Assembly: GCA_024233345.1 (NCBI GenBank)
Contig: JACKPT010000010.1
Location: 1 to 64,000, forward strand
DNA length: 64,000 bases
Source: Verrucomicrobiota bacterium
Lineage (GTDB): Bacteria > Verrucomicrobiota > Kiritimatiellia > CAIVKH01
Direction of reading: 5' to 3'
The notes beneath the pieces are model-generated. The model did no database searches and was not told where the DNA came from. It saw only the letters and a list, made by a program, of their open reading frames with translations. The position numbers and the translations under genes are program-made. Shown piece by piece: positions 45,806 to 54,957 of this stretch; positions within the stretch are counted from its first letter, which is position 1, and every line of letters starts with the position of its first letter.

Positions 45806-46224
45806 TGATGACCGTCGAACAACTTCCCGCGCTGAATGCCGGACTGAATACGCTTGCCACCCTGATCCTGCTCTATGGTTATGTAGCGATCAAACAAGGT
45901 CGTCCTGACCGACACAAAAAGGCAATGCTCTCGGCCCTCGCGGTCTCGGCGGCCTTTCTCACCAGCTATCTGATTTACCACTACAATGCCCCCGGCATGA
46001 CCCGGTACCCTGGAACCGGATGGGACCGAACCCTCTATCTGTTCATCCTCGCCACCCACATTCCCCTCGCCATTGTCATTGTCCCCGCATGCTTTGCCGC
46101 GATCGGCTTTGCACTCAAAGGGAATCTGGCCCGACACGTGAAGATCGTGAAGTGGTTGTGGCCGACCTGGATGTATGTCTCGATTACCGGCGTCCTGATC
46201 TACCTGATGCTGTACGTCTGGTAG
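45802..46224 (+). CDS. DUF420 membrane protein
   Basis: 140 residues, four membrane helices. The family signature is LPALNAGLNTLATLILLYGYVAIKQGRPDRHKKAMLSALAVS, then HYNAPG, ATHIPLAIV and KIVKWLWPTWMYVSITGVLIYLMLY. DUF420 proteins (CtaM-like in Bacillus-type systems) occur next to cytochrome oxidase genes and aid maturation; the exact role here is inferred. Its ATG overlaps the ctaB stop, so it is the last gene of the respiratory operon. The next gene converges on it with a 10-base gap. Confidence 0.85.
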   Translation: MMMTVEQLPALNAGLNTLATLILLYGYVAIKQGRPDRHKKAMLSALAVSAAFLTSYLIYHYNAPGMTRYPGTGWDRTLYLFILATHIPLAIVIVPACFAAIGFALKGNLARHVKIVKWLWPTWMYVSITGVLIYLMLYVW

Positions 46225-46234
46225 CGGGATTTCA

Positions 46235-47002
46235 TCACCGCCGGATCCAACGCGTCCCCTGGGCCACACTCCACTGATATTTGCGGGCATGCTCCCGAAT
46301 CAGGAAGGGGAGGTCCAGGGTGAGGTCCAGCGTGAAGTCGGCATCCAGCAGGCCGTGAAGCCCCTCCAGGCTGGTTTGGGGTGTCCCCGCGATGGAGCGA
46401 CCGCCCAGCCAGGCCTCCTCCGGGGTATATGCTTGCATCCAGGTATAGGGTGACAGGAGCAGAAGCTGGCCGCCGGGATTGATGAGCCCCGGGAGCTGCC
46501 GGAGGCAACGGGCCGGATCGGGCAGGCGGTCGATCAGGTTGGCCATGTGGACAATGTCGAAGGCGCCGATATCCTCGCCGGGATCCATCGCATCGCCAAC
46601 CCGAAAGGTCACCCGCGAACGGTCCATGTCACGGGGAACCTCCGCAACCGCATCCTGCCAGATTTGCCCTTCGACCTGGAATGTGTACGGGAGACAGCCC
46701 TCCGCCTGCAAGATGTGTGCAGCCTCGATGAATCGGGATGAGGCGTCGATGCCAATGACCTCGTCGGCCCACCGGGTCAGTTCAAATGTGGATCGCCCCA
46801 CCGCGCACCCGAGATCGAGAGCGCGGCGTGTCCTGTCTTTTCCCAGGCGGGCGGGGTCCAGCAAGGTGTGCACGGACTGCACCGGATAACCAAGGGCATC
46901 GCGGGGGCCGAAGGGGTAGGGAAGCACCTCCTCCGACTTGCCGTAATGAAAAAGCAGATATTCGGAAAGCCCCTGGTCGGAAAGATAGTAGGGTTGGGTC
47001 AT
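46235..47002 (-). CDS. SAM methyltransferase of the OvoA C-terminal (4-mercaptohistidine N1-methyltransferase) type
   Basis: 255 residues, class I SAM-dependent fold. The SAM loop is ALDLGCAVGRSTFELTRWADEVIGIDAS (~61-88). The distinctive family parts are the start LSEYLLFHYGKSEEVLPYPFGPRDAL and the ending KYQWSVAQGTRWIRR. In ovothiol-making bacteria this domain is usually fused to the OvoA sulfoxide synthase or encoded beside it. Here no OvoA is in the window, so a stand-alone or separately encoded pathway is implied. The gene faces the respiratory operon and has no partner immediately upstream. Confidence 0.7.
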   Translation of the reverse strand: MTQPYYLSDQGLSEYLLFHYGKSEEVLPYPFGPRDALGYPVQSVHTLLDPARLGKDRTRRALDLGCAVGRSTFELTRWADEVIGIDASSRFIEAAHILQAEGCLPYTFQVEGQIWQDAVAEVPRDMDRSRVTFRVGDAMDPGEDIGAFDIVHMANLIDRLPDPARCLRQLPGLINPGGQLLLLSPYTWMQAYTPEEAWLGGRSIAGTPQTSLEGLHGLLDADFTLDLTLDLPFLIREHARKYQWSVAQGTRWIRR

Positions 47003-47035
47003 GGCGCCATTGGCCGTTCAGCCGCGAGGCCGGGG

Positions 47036-48187
47036 CTACACCATCTCTTTGCCCGCCAGGGCATGGTTCAGGTAGTCCGCCGGTTGGAAATGCTCCTGGA
47101 CCACGATCGCCGCACCCTCCTTGTACATCCGGACCTGGGGCACATGGATGTCCGGGGTTTTGAACGGCGCAAACAGAATGTCATCATGGGTGGCGTGACT
47201 GGCCTCCTTGAAGCTGGAGCTGTCGACATGTCCGCCAAGATGGTCCGACCTACCGGTGGCAACATGTACCGTGCCAAGAATTTTCTCGTCCTGAATATCC
47301 CGTCCCGAGACCGGCAGCACCTGGGTGCCGAACCCCAACTCGCCGAGAATCCCGGTGTTCGGATCGGTCTTGAGCTTCTGGTTGTGGGCGTCCACCACCG
47401 CCTGGTCGCCGCGCAACAGGGTGGACTTGGTCACGAAACCTTGATCGACCTGCATCAGACCGATCGTGTCGCGATCCTCTTCATAATACATGGGAAAGGA
47501 ACCGCTGGCCGAGGTGGGTACAAAGTAGACTTCGCCGGCGGGCAGGTTGGCCACATCAGGCTTGCCGGGCGGGCACAGCCCGTGGCTCTTCTGAGCTTCC
47601 TGCTTCCCGGTTTCCAGCCGCAGGGTGTAGGTGGTGCCTTCGAATTGAAAATCGATCTCGAAGGCATCCGCACCGGTCATCGCGAGCCGGAGTTTTTCCG
47701 CGTCTTTGCTGACTTCCCGGTAGTCCACACTGAGACCGGAGGAGAGAATGATCTCATTGACCCCGTGAAGGGTGGCTCCCCGGAATCCGAAACGCTTGGC
47801 GAACACGGTCAGTGGCGCGGTCGCCGAGTAGGTGGAGATGCAGAGGATGATGTCGTGGGCCGGGTAGAATTGTTTTTCAAGCGAGAGCTTCTCGCCTTCA
47901 GCGTCCCAGGCCTCATCCGGCAGGTCGAGATTACTCCCCCCGGTAATTGCGTACGCGACAAACGCTCCCGGCAGGATGCGGGCATCCTGCCCGGCAAGGT
48001 TGTGCAGCCCGCGGTAAAAGACATCGTGGGCAATTTTCTGAATCGTGAGGGAGGCGTCCCCGAGAAAACGAAAGTGCCCCACTCGCTGCGGGTCGGGCAG
48101 GTCAATCATCACGCCAATCTTTTGTTTTTCGTCGATGGCGAAAACGGTGTCGAGCAAGCGCTGCAAACTGAAGGGGGGGAATTCCAT
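47036..48187 (-). CDS. M29-like aminopeptidase-related protein
   Basis: 383 residues. Parts resemble the thermophilic M29 aminopeptidase (AmpS/PepS) family: GELGFGTQVLPVSGRDIQDEKILGTVHVATGRSDHLGGHVDSSSFKEASHATHDDILF. This contains the Glu and the GTVHxAxG and H-D metal-binding signatures. The N-terminal half is less recognisable. An AAGGAGAT ribosome site is immediately upstream. It could be a metal-dependent aminopeptidase or a non-catalytic relative; I do not see all ligands confirmed. It is not obviously co-transcribed with the downstream methyltransferase (33-base gap, same strand). Confidence 0.55.
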   Translation of the reverse strand: MEFPPFSLQRLLDTVFAIDEKQKIGVMIDLPDPQRVGHFRFLGDASLTIQKIAHDVFYRGLHNLAGQDARILPGAFVAYAITGGSNLDLPDEAWDAEGEKLSLEKQFYPAHDIILCISTYSATAPLTVFAKRFGFRGATLHGVNEIILSSGLSVDYREVSKDAEKLRLAMTGADAFEIDFQFEGTTYTLRLETGKQEAQKSHGLCPPGKPDVANLPAGEVYFVPTSASGSFPMYYEEDRDTIGLMQVDQGFVTKSTLLRGDQAVVDAHNQKLKTDPNTGILGELGFGTQVLPVSGRDIQDEKILGTVHVATGRSDHLGGHVDSSSFKEASHATHDDILFAPFKTPDIHVPQVRMYKEGAAIVVQEHFQPADYLNHALAGKEMV

Positions 48188-48384
48188 GGTGATCTCCTTT
48201 GTGGAAACTGTAGTCCAGCGGGGATGAATTGCAACCGCATAGGCAAAATCAATTCCGCTCCCTCCGGGCCAAATGGCCCGCGCTCATCGGCAACCGTCTC
48301 GGGCCGGTATTCATTCGCGGCAAACGGGCAAGATCAGGGTTTGCGTACGACGCTCCCTATGGCATTCTATCGGCGGAGAAACCT

Positions 48385-48978
48385 ATGGAACAAAATTTGA
48401 AAATCACCGGTGAATTCACCCAGGACCCGAACATCTGCAAGTTTCATCTGGAAGAGCCCATTGTCGAGGAATGGACGCTGGTATTCCAGTCGGTCGAGGA
48501 CTCCAAGGGCTCGCCCTTGATCGATGCTTTGTTTGCGGTGGAGGGAATCGAGACAATTGTGGTCGAGGGGGCTTCGCTGTCGATCACCAAGAACCATCCC
48601 GCCCCGTGGCAATCCCTTGCCCCGGAGATTGGCAAGGCGATTCGGGCGACGTGTGGACCGGGCTGCATACCCATTCACCCTCAGGTTATCGAGGCCCTGC
48701 GGAATCTGCCCATGGATCAGGTGGCGGCGGATATCCAGAAGCTGTTTGACGAGTCCATCAATCCTGCCCTCGCTTCCCATGGTGGGTTTGTTCGGTTGGT
48801 TGAATTGCGGGACCGGGATGTCCTGGTGGAAATGGGGGGCGGCTGCCAGGGCTGTGCCTCGGCCCGGGCCACTTTGCGGTACGGGGTGGAGAATGCGATT
48901 CGCCGGGTGGCTCCCCAGATCCGCGAATTGATCGATGTCACCGATCATGCTTCGGGCGAAAGCCCCTATTACCGCTAA
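48385..48978 (+). CDS. Nfu-type iron-sulfur scaffold protein
   Basis: 197 residues from ATG 48385 (CGGAGAA nine bases upstream). The N-terminal ~95 residues are an Nfu_N-like domain (PNICKFHLEEPIVEE, GSPLIDALFAVEGIETIVVEGASLSITK). The C-terminal NifU domain has the cluster-binding CxxC in MGGGCQGCASARATLRYGVENAIRR, followed by VAPQIRELIDVTDHASGESPYY. It carries Fe-S clusters to apo-proteins, which suits a cell making ActB-type cluster proteins. It is divergent from the M29-like gene across 197 bases. Confidence 0.9.
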   Translation: MEQNLKITGEFTQDPNICKFHLEEPIVEEWTLVFQSVEDSKGSPLIDALFAVEGIETIVVEGASLSITKNHPAPWQSLAPEIGKAIRATCGPGCIPIHPQVIEALRNLPMDQVAADIQKLFDESINPALASHGGFVRLVELRDRDVLVEMGGGCQGCASARATLRYGVENAIRRVAPQIRELIDVTDHASGESPYYR

Positions 48979-49136
48979 ACCCGGAACCGCACGCCGAACA
49001 GTGCGTGCCCGGGGAGGGGGTCCTGTGTTTGTATTCAGTAAATCCCCTAGTTTTCCATTGAAGATTCCCGCCAGAGGTCTAGACTGTACAACAGGTAACC
49101 GTATCAACCATTTGTGGTGAAACAGACGGAGCGATC

Positions 49137-49496
49137 ATGTCAGAGCGCGAGCTAGAAGTATATGTGGCCGAAGAGCAGGGTGTCTCAGTAATTGTTGTCG
49201 ATGGCCCGGTCGATTCCGCCACCATTGAGACCTTCAAGAGCAGGCTGGATGCGGTTTGCCTCAAACCGGGATTGCGTGTCCTGATTGACTGTTCCAAACT
49301 CTCTTATCTCAACAGCCGTGCGATTGGCCTTCTGGTGAAATATCATCGCTCGTTGTTGCTCACCCGCGGGCGGCTCGCGCTGTGCGGGCTGAATTCGCGA
49401 CTGGTCAGAACCCTCGATTTGCTCCAACTGGGAAAGATGCTGGTATCCTATCCCTCCAAGGATGACGCGATGACCGCGCTGGCTCCCAAGGGGTGA
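49137..49496 (+). CDS. STAS-domain anti-sigma-factor antagonist
   Basis: 119 residues, a single STAS domain. VLIDCSKLSYLNSRAIGLLVKYHRS contains the family D-x-S region with the likely phosphorylated Ser in LNSRAIG. The remainder, LALCGLNSRLVRTLDLLQLGKMLVSYPSKDDAMTAL, is typical. SpoIIAA/RsbV-like proteins release a sigma factor or other target when dephosphorylated. The downstream RsbU-like phosphatase (34 bases away) could dephosphorylate it. CGGAG sits 9 bases upstream. Confidence 0.88.
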   Translation: MSERELEVYVAEEQGVSVIVVDGPVDSATIETFKSRLDAVCLKPGLRVLIDCSKLSYLNSRAIGLLVKYHRSLLLTRGRLALCGLNSRLVRTLDLLQLGKMLVSYPSKDDAMTALAPKG

Positions 49497-49530
49497 CCAC
49501 GGAATCATCGTTTCGGCCGGAAACGCGGTC

Positions 49531-51510
49531 ATGCGCATAACCTTCGCGCAAAAAATATCGATGTTGATGGTGGGGCTGATTGTACTCACCGGGGCCATGC
49601 TGACGGCGGTGACCGCCTATCAATTTCGGGAGGACCTGGTGCGCGAGGAGGTCCGTTCCGCCTATACGATTTACCTCACCACGATCAACTATCTCTCCGG
49701 TCACTATTTCAGTCACAAGGGGAGCTTTGTCGAATCCACGCTGGACTTTGTGCTGGAAGAGCGATTTCTGAACACCGGGGGCGAGGCGATGGGCGATGAG
49801 ACGCCCCGGCTGACTGCGCTGAGCGTATTTGGGGCAGACCGGGAAGAGCTCTATGCATTCGTCAGTTCTGACCGGACCTTCAAGGAGCCGCTTACCCCGC
49901 CATTGATGGAAGAGGGGCGATTCCGGATTGCGATGAACTTCAAGGCGGGCTGGATGCGGGCCTCCGGGCCGATTTCAACCCGGGGCGATGTTCCGGGGGC
50001 CGTGGTGCTGGAATTACCGACCACGATTCACGCCCGGATTCAGGCCCTGTATACCAAGGCGGCCATCACCCTGCTGGTGGTGGGGCTGATCGGGACTGCG
50101 CTCGCGGTCTACGCCACCCGGCGGTTTCTGGCCCCGGTGCAGGCCCTGATCCAGGCTACCGGCCATATCCAGGAAGGAGATTTTTCCATTCAACTGCGCG
50201 AGGATTACCAGGACGAGATCGGCCAGATGGCCCGGGCCTTTAATCAAATGGTGAGATCCATTTCCCGCCGGATTTCCACCATGGGCCGCATTCACCAGTG
50301 GAGCCTGAAACTGACCAAGGAAATGGATGTCCGCAGGCTGGTCCAGTTGATGGTGAGGATGTTCAAGGAGATGAGCGGGGCCTCGGGCGTCGGGGTCATG
50401 TATCGATCAAACAAGGGCGTCGTCGATGTGCTGGCCGAGGACGGCGCGCGGCCAGGTGCCGACCTGCAATCCATGGTGACCCAGTTGAAGCCCGGGGATC
50501 TGGATGCCCTCGCCAGCGGGGAAGCGGTACCGTTTTCTTCTCGCAATCCCGGCCAGACCCGGAACGGCGCCGGCGAGTTTCCCGAACAGATCCTCCTTCC
50601 CCTTTACCGCGATGAGCGGGGGGATGGGGTGGTCGCCCTGGGTCGGCGGGATTCCGGGATGGGGTATGATCCGGAGACCATCTCCACCCTGGCCAACCTG
50701 GCTCAGAATGCCGGGCTGATTATCGAGAATGCCCGCCTCTATAGCGAACTCAAGGAGCAGGAGCGGATTCAGCAGGAGATGCAATGGGCCCGCGAGATCC
50801 AGCAAACCCTGTTGCCCCGAGCCGCCCCCCGGCTGACCGGGTATGAGGCGTATGGCTACAGCCGTCCCGCCAAGGAGGTCGGGGGGGATTACTACGACTA
50901 CATTCCCGGCAATCAACCGGCATTGTATCACTTGATCATCGGAGATGTGTCGGGCAAAGGCGTACCCGCCGGGTTAATTATGAGCGTTGTGCGCTCACTG
51001 GTCCATAGCTATTCCGAATTCGAAGCAACCCCGGGGCTGATTCTTCAACGGGTCAACCGCACCCTAACCGAAGATCTCGAACCGGAAATGTTTGTTACCG
51101 CGTCCATGATGACGGTGGATTTTTCAACCCACTCGATGCGGATGGTCCGGGCCGGGCATGAGCCGGCGATTCTGATTCGCGGCGATGGCTCGGTGAGCCA
51201 GTTGCATCCGCGCGGCACCGCGCTGGGATTGGCGGACTGCCAACACTATGAACAGAACGCCGAAGAATTGGTCGTTGCCCTCCAACAGGGTGATCTGATT
51301 GTCCTGTTCACCGATGGCATCACCGAGGCACAGAATCCTGCCGGACAGGAATTTGGTTTGGAACGGCTGATCGATTGCATCCGACGGTATCGGCACGATC
51401 CATTGGCTAGCCTCGGAGACCAGGTGCTGCGGCACCTCGGTGATTTCACCCAGGACCGGGAACAGCTCGACGATATCACCCTGCTCGCGCTACGGCGTTC
51501 CCGGGCGTAG
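49531..51510 (+). CDS. RsbU-type sensor phosphatase with HAMP, GAF and PP2C/SpoIIE domains
   Basis: 659 residues. A first membrane helix (~8-28) is followed by a periplasmic sensory segment (to ~170) and a second helix (TLLVVGLIGTALAVYATRRF). HAMP lies at ~190-245 (FLAPVQALIQATGHIQEGDFSIQLREDYQDEIGQMARAFNQMV). A GAF-like domain spans ~265-400, a coiled coil ~400-425, then SpoIIE/PP2C at ~425-655. The metal-binding Asp motif is EVGGDYYDYI, then IIGDVSGKGVPAGLIM, FVTASMMTVD, LFTDGITEAQNPAG and LDDITLLALRR. It would dephosphorylate a STAS protein in response to an external cue. Confidence 0.92.
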   Translation: MRITFAQKISMLMVGLIVLTGAMLTAVTAYQFREDLVREEVRSAYTIYLTTINYLSGHYFSHKGSFVESTLDFVLEERFLNTGGEAMGDETPRLTALSVFGADREELYAFVSSDRTFKEPLTPPLMEEGRFRIAMNFKAGWMRASGPISTRGDVPGAVVLELPTTIHARIQALYTKAAITLLVVGLIGTALAVYATRRFLAPVQALIQATGHIQEGDFSIQLREDYQDEIGQMARAFNQMVRSISRRISTMGRIHQWSLKLTKEMDVRRLVQLMVRMFKEMSGASGVGVMYRSNKGVVDVLAEDGARPGADLQSMVTQLKPGDLDALASGEAVPFSSRNPGQTRNGAGEFPEQILLPLYRDERGDGVVALGRRDSGMGYDPETISTLANLAQNAGLIIENARLYSELKEQERIQQEMQWAREIQQTLLPRAAPRLTGYEAYGYSRPAKEVGGDYYDYIPGNQPALYHLIIGDVSGKGVPAGLIMSVVRSLVHSYSEFEATPGLILQRVNRTLTEDLEPEMFVTASMMTVDFSTHSMRMVRAGHEPAILIRGDGSVSQLHPRGTALGLADCQHYEQNAEELVVALQQGDLIVLFTDGITEAQNPAGQEFGLERLIDCIRRYRHDPLASLGDQVLRHLGDFTQDREQLDDITLLALRRSRA

Positions 51511-51518
51511 TCGCTCGG

Positions 51519-53195
51519 TCACCCATGCCGAACCGGCCGGAACTTCAACCGGTGGGGAGCCATCGCCTTTTCTCCCCCGGTCTTGATCCGGTAGTCCCGG
51601 TACTCCTGGTAATTGCCCTCGAACCAAACCACTTTGCTGTCCCCTTCAAACGACAGAATGTGGGTTGCGATCCGGTCCAGAAACCACCGGTCATGGCTGA
51701 TCACCAGGGCGCATCCGCCAAAGTTCAACAAACCTTCCTCCAGTGACCGGAGGGTCTCCACATCCAGATCGTTGGTGGGTTCATCCAGCATCAATAGATT
51801 CCCCCCGCCGCGCAGCAGTTTGGCCAGATGAACCCGGTTGCGCTCGCCGCCGGACAGGGTCCCGACCTTTTTTTGCTGATCCGTGCCTTTGAAGTTGAAC
51901 CGGGCGCAATAGGCCCGGCTGTTCATGGGCTTGCCGCCGAGATCGAGGGTCTCCTCGCCCCCGGAAATTTCTTCATAGACGGTATGGTCCGGATTGAGGG
52001 AATCCCGCAACTGATCCACATGCGCCGGAACCACCGTGGGTCCGACTTCAATCGAGCCGGACGTGGGCAGCTCGGTGGCGAGGATCATCTTGAACAGGGT
52101 GGTTTTGCCCGCGCCATTGCCTCCGATGATGCCGACAATCCCGCCCCGGGGCAGGTCGAACGTGACGTCTTCCATGAGCAGGGTGTCACCATAGGCCTTG
52201 CCAAGATTTCGGGCCCTGACCACCAGGTCTCCCAGCCGGGCTCCCGAGGGAATCTGAATGGTCAGATTGCTTTCCTGGGTATCCACCTGCTGGTTGGCCA
52301 ACTCCTCATACCGCTTGATACGGGCAAGGTTCCGGGCGTGACGCGAGGAAGCGTTCATCCGTACCCACTCCAGCTCACGATCGAGCAGCTTCTTGCGCGC
52401 GGTTGCCTGCTTGGCCTCCCGATCCTGCAGAGCCTGCTTCTGGACCAGGAAGGCTTCGTAATTGCCCTGGTAGGGAAAAGCCCGCCCGCGATCCAGCTCG
52501 AGGATCCACTCCGCTACATTGGTCAGAAAGTAGCGGTCGTGGGTCACGGAAACCACGGTGCCGGGGAAGCTCTTCAAATAGGATTCAAGCCACTGCACGG
52601 AGTCGGCATCCAGATGGTTGGTGGGCTCATCCAGCAGCAGTGCGTCGGGGTTCGACAACAACAGCCTGCACATGGCCACCCGGCGCCGCTCCCCCCCGGA
52701 AATGTTTTGGATCGGCATATCAGCAGGCGGAAGCCGCAGGGCATCCATGGCCAACTCCACATGATGATCCAGTTCCCACAAATCGTGGGCATCGATCTGG
52801 TCCTGCACTTTTCCCAGCTCGTGATTGAGCTGGTCCATCTCTTCGTCGGTTAGATCCTCACCCATCCGGTCGCACAAGGCATCATATCGGGCGAGGATGC
52901 CCCGGGCCTTGGCAACCCCTTCGTCCACCGCCTCGGCCACGGTTTGGCTCAAATCCAGACGCGGCTCCTGAGGCAAATACCCGATGCGGATATTCTTCGC
53001 GATCTGCACCTCCCCGATAAAGTCCTTATCCTCCCCGGCCAGTATCCGCAGCAGGGAAGATTTCCCCGATCCATTGCCCCCGATCACCCCGATCTTCGCT
53101 CCAAAATAAAACGCGAGCTGCACCTGATCCAGCACCGTCACTTTGTCGTACTGCTTGGTCAGTTGCTGCAGGTTGTAAATATATTCGCCAGCCAT
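51519..53195 (-). CDS. ettA: ABC-F ATPase EttA, energy-dependent translational throttle
   Basis: 558 residues, two ABC ATPase modules. Walker A boxes are GGNGSGKSS (~38) and GGNGAGKTT (~340). Signature motifs are ISGGERRRV and LSGGERNRV, and the Walker B motifs are LLLDEPTNHLD and LMLDEPTNDLD. The inter-domain arm with VRMNASSRHARNLARIKRYEE is the P-site tRNA-interaction motif. The length (~555) and the short charged C-terminus match EttA. It binds the ribosomal E site and gates elongation by ATP level. AAAGGA precedes the ATG. Confidence 0.92.
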   Translation of the reverse strand: MAGEYIYNLQQLTKQYDKVTVLDQVQLAFYFGAKIGVIGGNGSGKSSLLRILAGEDKDFIGEVQIAKNIRIGYLPQEPRLDLSQTVAEAVDEGVAKARGILARYDALCDRMGEDLTDEEMDQLNHELGKVQDQIDAHDLWELDHHVELAMDALRLPPADMPIQNISGGERRRVAMCRLLLSNPDALLLDEPTNHLDADSVQWLESYLKSFPGTVVSVTHDRYFLTNVAEWILELDRGRAFPYQGNYEAFLVQKQALQDREAKQATARKKLLDRELEWVRMNASSRHARNLARIKRYEELANQQVDTQESNLTIQIPSGARLGDLVVRARNLGKAYGDTLLMEDVTFDLPRGGIVGIIGGNGAGKTTLFKMILATELPTSGSIEVGPTVVPAHVDQLRDSLNPDHTVYEEISGGEETLDLGGKPMNSRAYCARFNFKGTDQQKKVGTLSGGERNRVHLAKLLRGGGNLLMLDEPTNDLDVETLRSLEEGLLNFGGCALVISHDRWFLDRIATHILSFEGDSKVVWFEGNYQEYRDYRIKTGGEKAMAPHRLKFRPVRHG

Positions 53196-53318
53196 TGTGG
53201 GTCATCCTTTGAAATGGGGCTGAGGGTAGAAAATCAGGGTCGAAGAACAAGCATAATCATCCAGCATGACACGGACAACCGGGCACAATACTCCCCATAC
53301 CGGGCCTGTCGCGCGATC

Positions 53319-53400
53319 TTCCAACCCCTGGAATAGGCCAACCGAAAAGTTCCAACCCTTGGAACTTTTTTCGCCTCGTTTTCCAGGCGTTGGAACTTTT
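53319..53400. repeat. cluster of TTCCAA...TTGGAA palindromes
   Basis: Three related palindromes in a row: TTCCAACCCCTGGAA (53319-53333), AAAAGTTCCAA-CCC-TTGGAACTTTT (53345-53369, a perfect 11-bp stem followed by more T) and TTTTCCAGGCGTTGGAA with CTTTT. The central one, with A- and T-runs on both sides, could work as a bidirectional terminator. No gene is close downstream on the plus strand. Such repeated dyads are a feature I associate with Kiritimatiellota-like genomes, unverified here. Confidence 0.6.
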
Positions 53401-53431
53401 GAGGCGAATGTTCCCGTCCTCATCCATGCGG

Positions 53432-53882
53432 TCCGGTTGAAAGAGTTCGAGTCCACCACAGAGGACACAGAGAGCCACCGAGGGTTGGATACACAAGTTA
53501 CTCCGCAGCGTGGGTCTCCCGGTCCGCATTGTGTCTGGGACGAGGTCTATCGAGTCAATATCTGAAAGACGCGCTGCCTTCTGTTCCCCCCTTTTCGCCT
53601 TGAATGGGAGGAGCCAAGTTTGCGGGAGCCGAATCATTGTCTCTTGATTCCGCTCATCCGTGCGATCGGCAAGATCCGTGGGCATTCAGACCAACGCAAT
53701 CCATACAGCCATTGGCTAACCAGAGGGACGGAGAGTCGGTCCCCGGAGGGTAGCGCCGATTTCCATATCGGCGACTCATCCCGCCCGCCAAAACAGCCAA
53801 CGCCCATTCGGAGATGGGCGCTACACGCGATATGGGCGCGGGCATTTCAAGCTCAGATTGACGGACGACTCATTGCCTGCCC
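53432..53882 (+). repeat. dispersed repeat, long copy 1
   Basis: 53432-53777 reappears, almost base for base, at 59238-59584. The right part (53654-53882) also recurs at 54734-54957 and 59000-59182. Internal hairpins are CGCCGAT-TTCCAT-ATCGGCG and CGCCCAT-TCGGAG-ATGGGCG. No coding frame is conserved among the copies, so it is a non-coding repeat family. Confidence 0.8.
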
Positions 53883-54002
53883 TCTGTTTTATCTCAGCCA
53901 TTGGTCAACCAGACGAAAAAAATAATCCGCAGTTGGCCCCCAAATTTATTGTATTCTGACCTTTGGGTCGTATGCTTGCCATTGCCTGAACAGGAGGAAA
54001 AA

Positions 54003-54653
54003 ATGCGCACAGTCATCATCGCCGGATTGATCATGATGGGAACGCTCGGAGCCCGGGCCGAAGTGGTTCCGTTCAACGTCTTTCTCAGTTCAACGAACTT
54101 TTCCTCCACGCCGGACAGCTTTACGATCCCAGCCGGCAAGATTTATATCATAGAGGCTGTCCAACTTGTTTCCCTTGCCCCTTTGCCCTCAAATACGGAG
54201 ATTCGGGTTATCTGGACGGCGGACAACCTGACCTTCAATTCCGCCTTGAACATCACCATCTCCGACACATTTGCAAGTGGCAATTTGGTCTGGTTACCTC
54301 AACCATTCCGGCTCAAGGCTACCGAATCACTGCTTGTACCCCAGAATGCGGTCTACTCCATATGTCGCTATTCCGGGCTGATGATCGACGAGGCGGACCT
54401 GTACGCCCAGGCAGTTCCCTCGGAATTGGAGAGCATGGAAACCGCAGGTGGACAGCTATTCGCCAATGTGAAGTTTGGTTCCTCCCGGCCGCGTCTGACC
54501 ACCATCGAATCTGCGGTGGATATCCAGAACTTCATACCGGACGCCACAGGCGTCGAAATGGCGGGGCTGAATCGGGATGAGTCGGTCGTGACCATCGACC
54601 AGAACGGTGATCCCGTAAAGTTCCTCCGGGTCCGAGCCACCGCCCGGAATTAA
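54003..54653 (+). CDS. exported hypothetical protein
   Basis: 216 residues. A strong ribosome site (CAGGAGGAAAAA) directly precedes ATG 54003. The signal peptide MRTVIIAGLIMMGTLGARA ends near A19, followed by a beta-rich domain (VPFNVFLSSTNFSSTPDSFTIPAGKIYIIEAVQLVSL, IRVIWTADNLTFNSALNI, LWLPQPFRLKATESLLV) and a C-terminal segment. No family is recognised. The gene stands alone between two dispersed repeat copies. Confidence 0.6.
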   Translation: MRTVIIAGLIMMGTLGARAEVVPFNVFLSSTNFSSTPDSFTIPAGKIYIIEAVQLVSLAPLPSNTEIRVIWTADNLTFNSALNITISDTFASGNLVWLPQPFRLKATESLLVPQNAVYSICRYSGLMIDEADLYAQAVPSELESMETAGGQLFANVKFGSSRPRLTTIESAVDIQNFIPDATGVEMAGLNRDESVVTIDQNGDPVKFLRVRATARN

Positions 54654-54733
54654 GCCCCACAGGAGATTCAAGTACCTGGAGAGGGAAACAAAGGAACCCT
54701 CATCGCTTGGTTCCTGTTTTACCCAACCCAATC

Positions 54734-54957
54734 CTCATCCGTGCAATCCGCAAGATCCGTGGGCATTCAGACCAACGCAATCCACATAGCCATTGGCAAA
54801 CCAGAGGGACGGAGAGTCGGTCTCCGGAGTGTAGCGCCGATTTCCATATCGGCGACTCGCCCGCCGAAACAGCCAACGCCCATTCGGATATAGGCGCTAC
54901 ACGCGACATGGGCGCAGGCATTTCATGCTCAGATTGACGGACGACTCATTGCCTGCC
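54734..54957 (+). repeat. dispersed repeat, copy 2
   Basis: About 90% like the right part of copy 1 (53654-53882), including the CATCCGTGC...CCGTGGGCATTC start, both hairpins (the second partly decayed) and the GACGGACGACTC end. It lies 80 bases after the stop codon of the 216-residue gene. Confidence 0.8.

Noticed and set aside
46235..48187. Operon of the M29-like and methyltransferase genes
   Set aside because: Same strand and a 33-base gap allow it, but there is no overlap or functional link; left as undecided rather than claimed.
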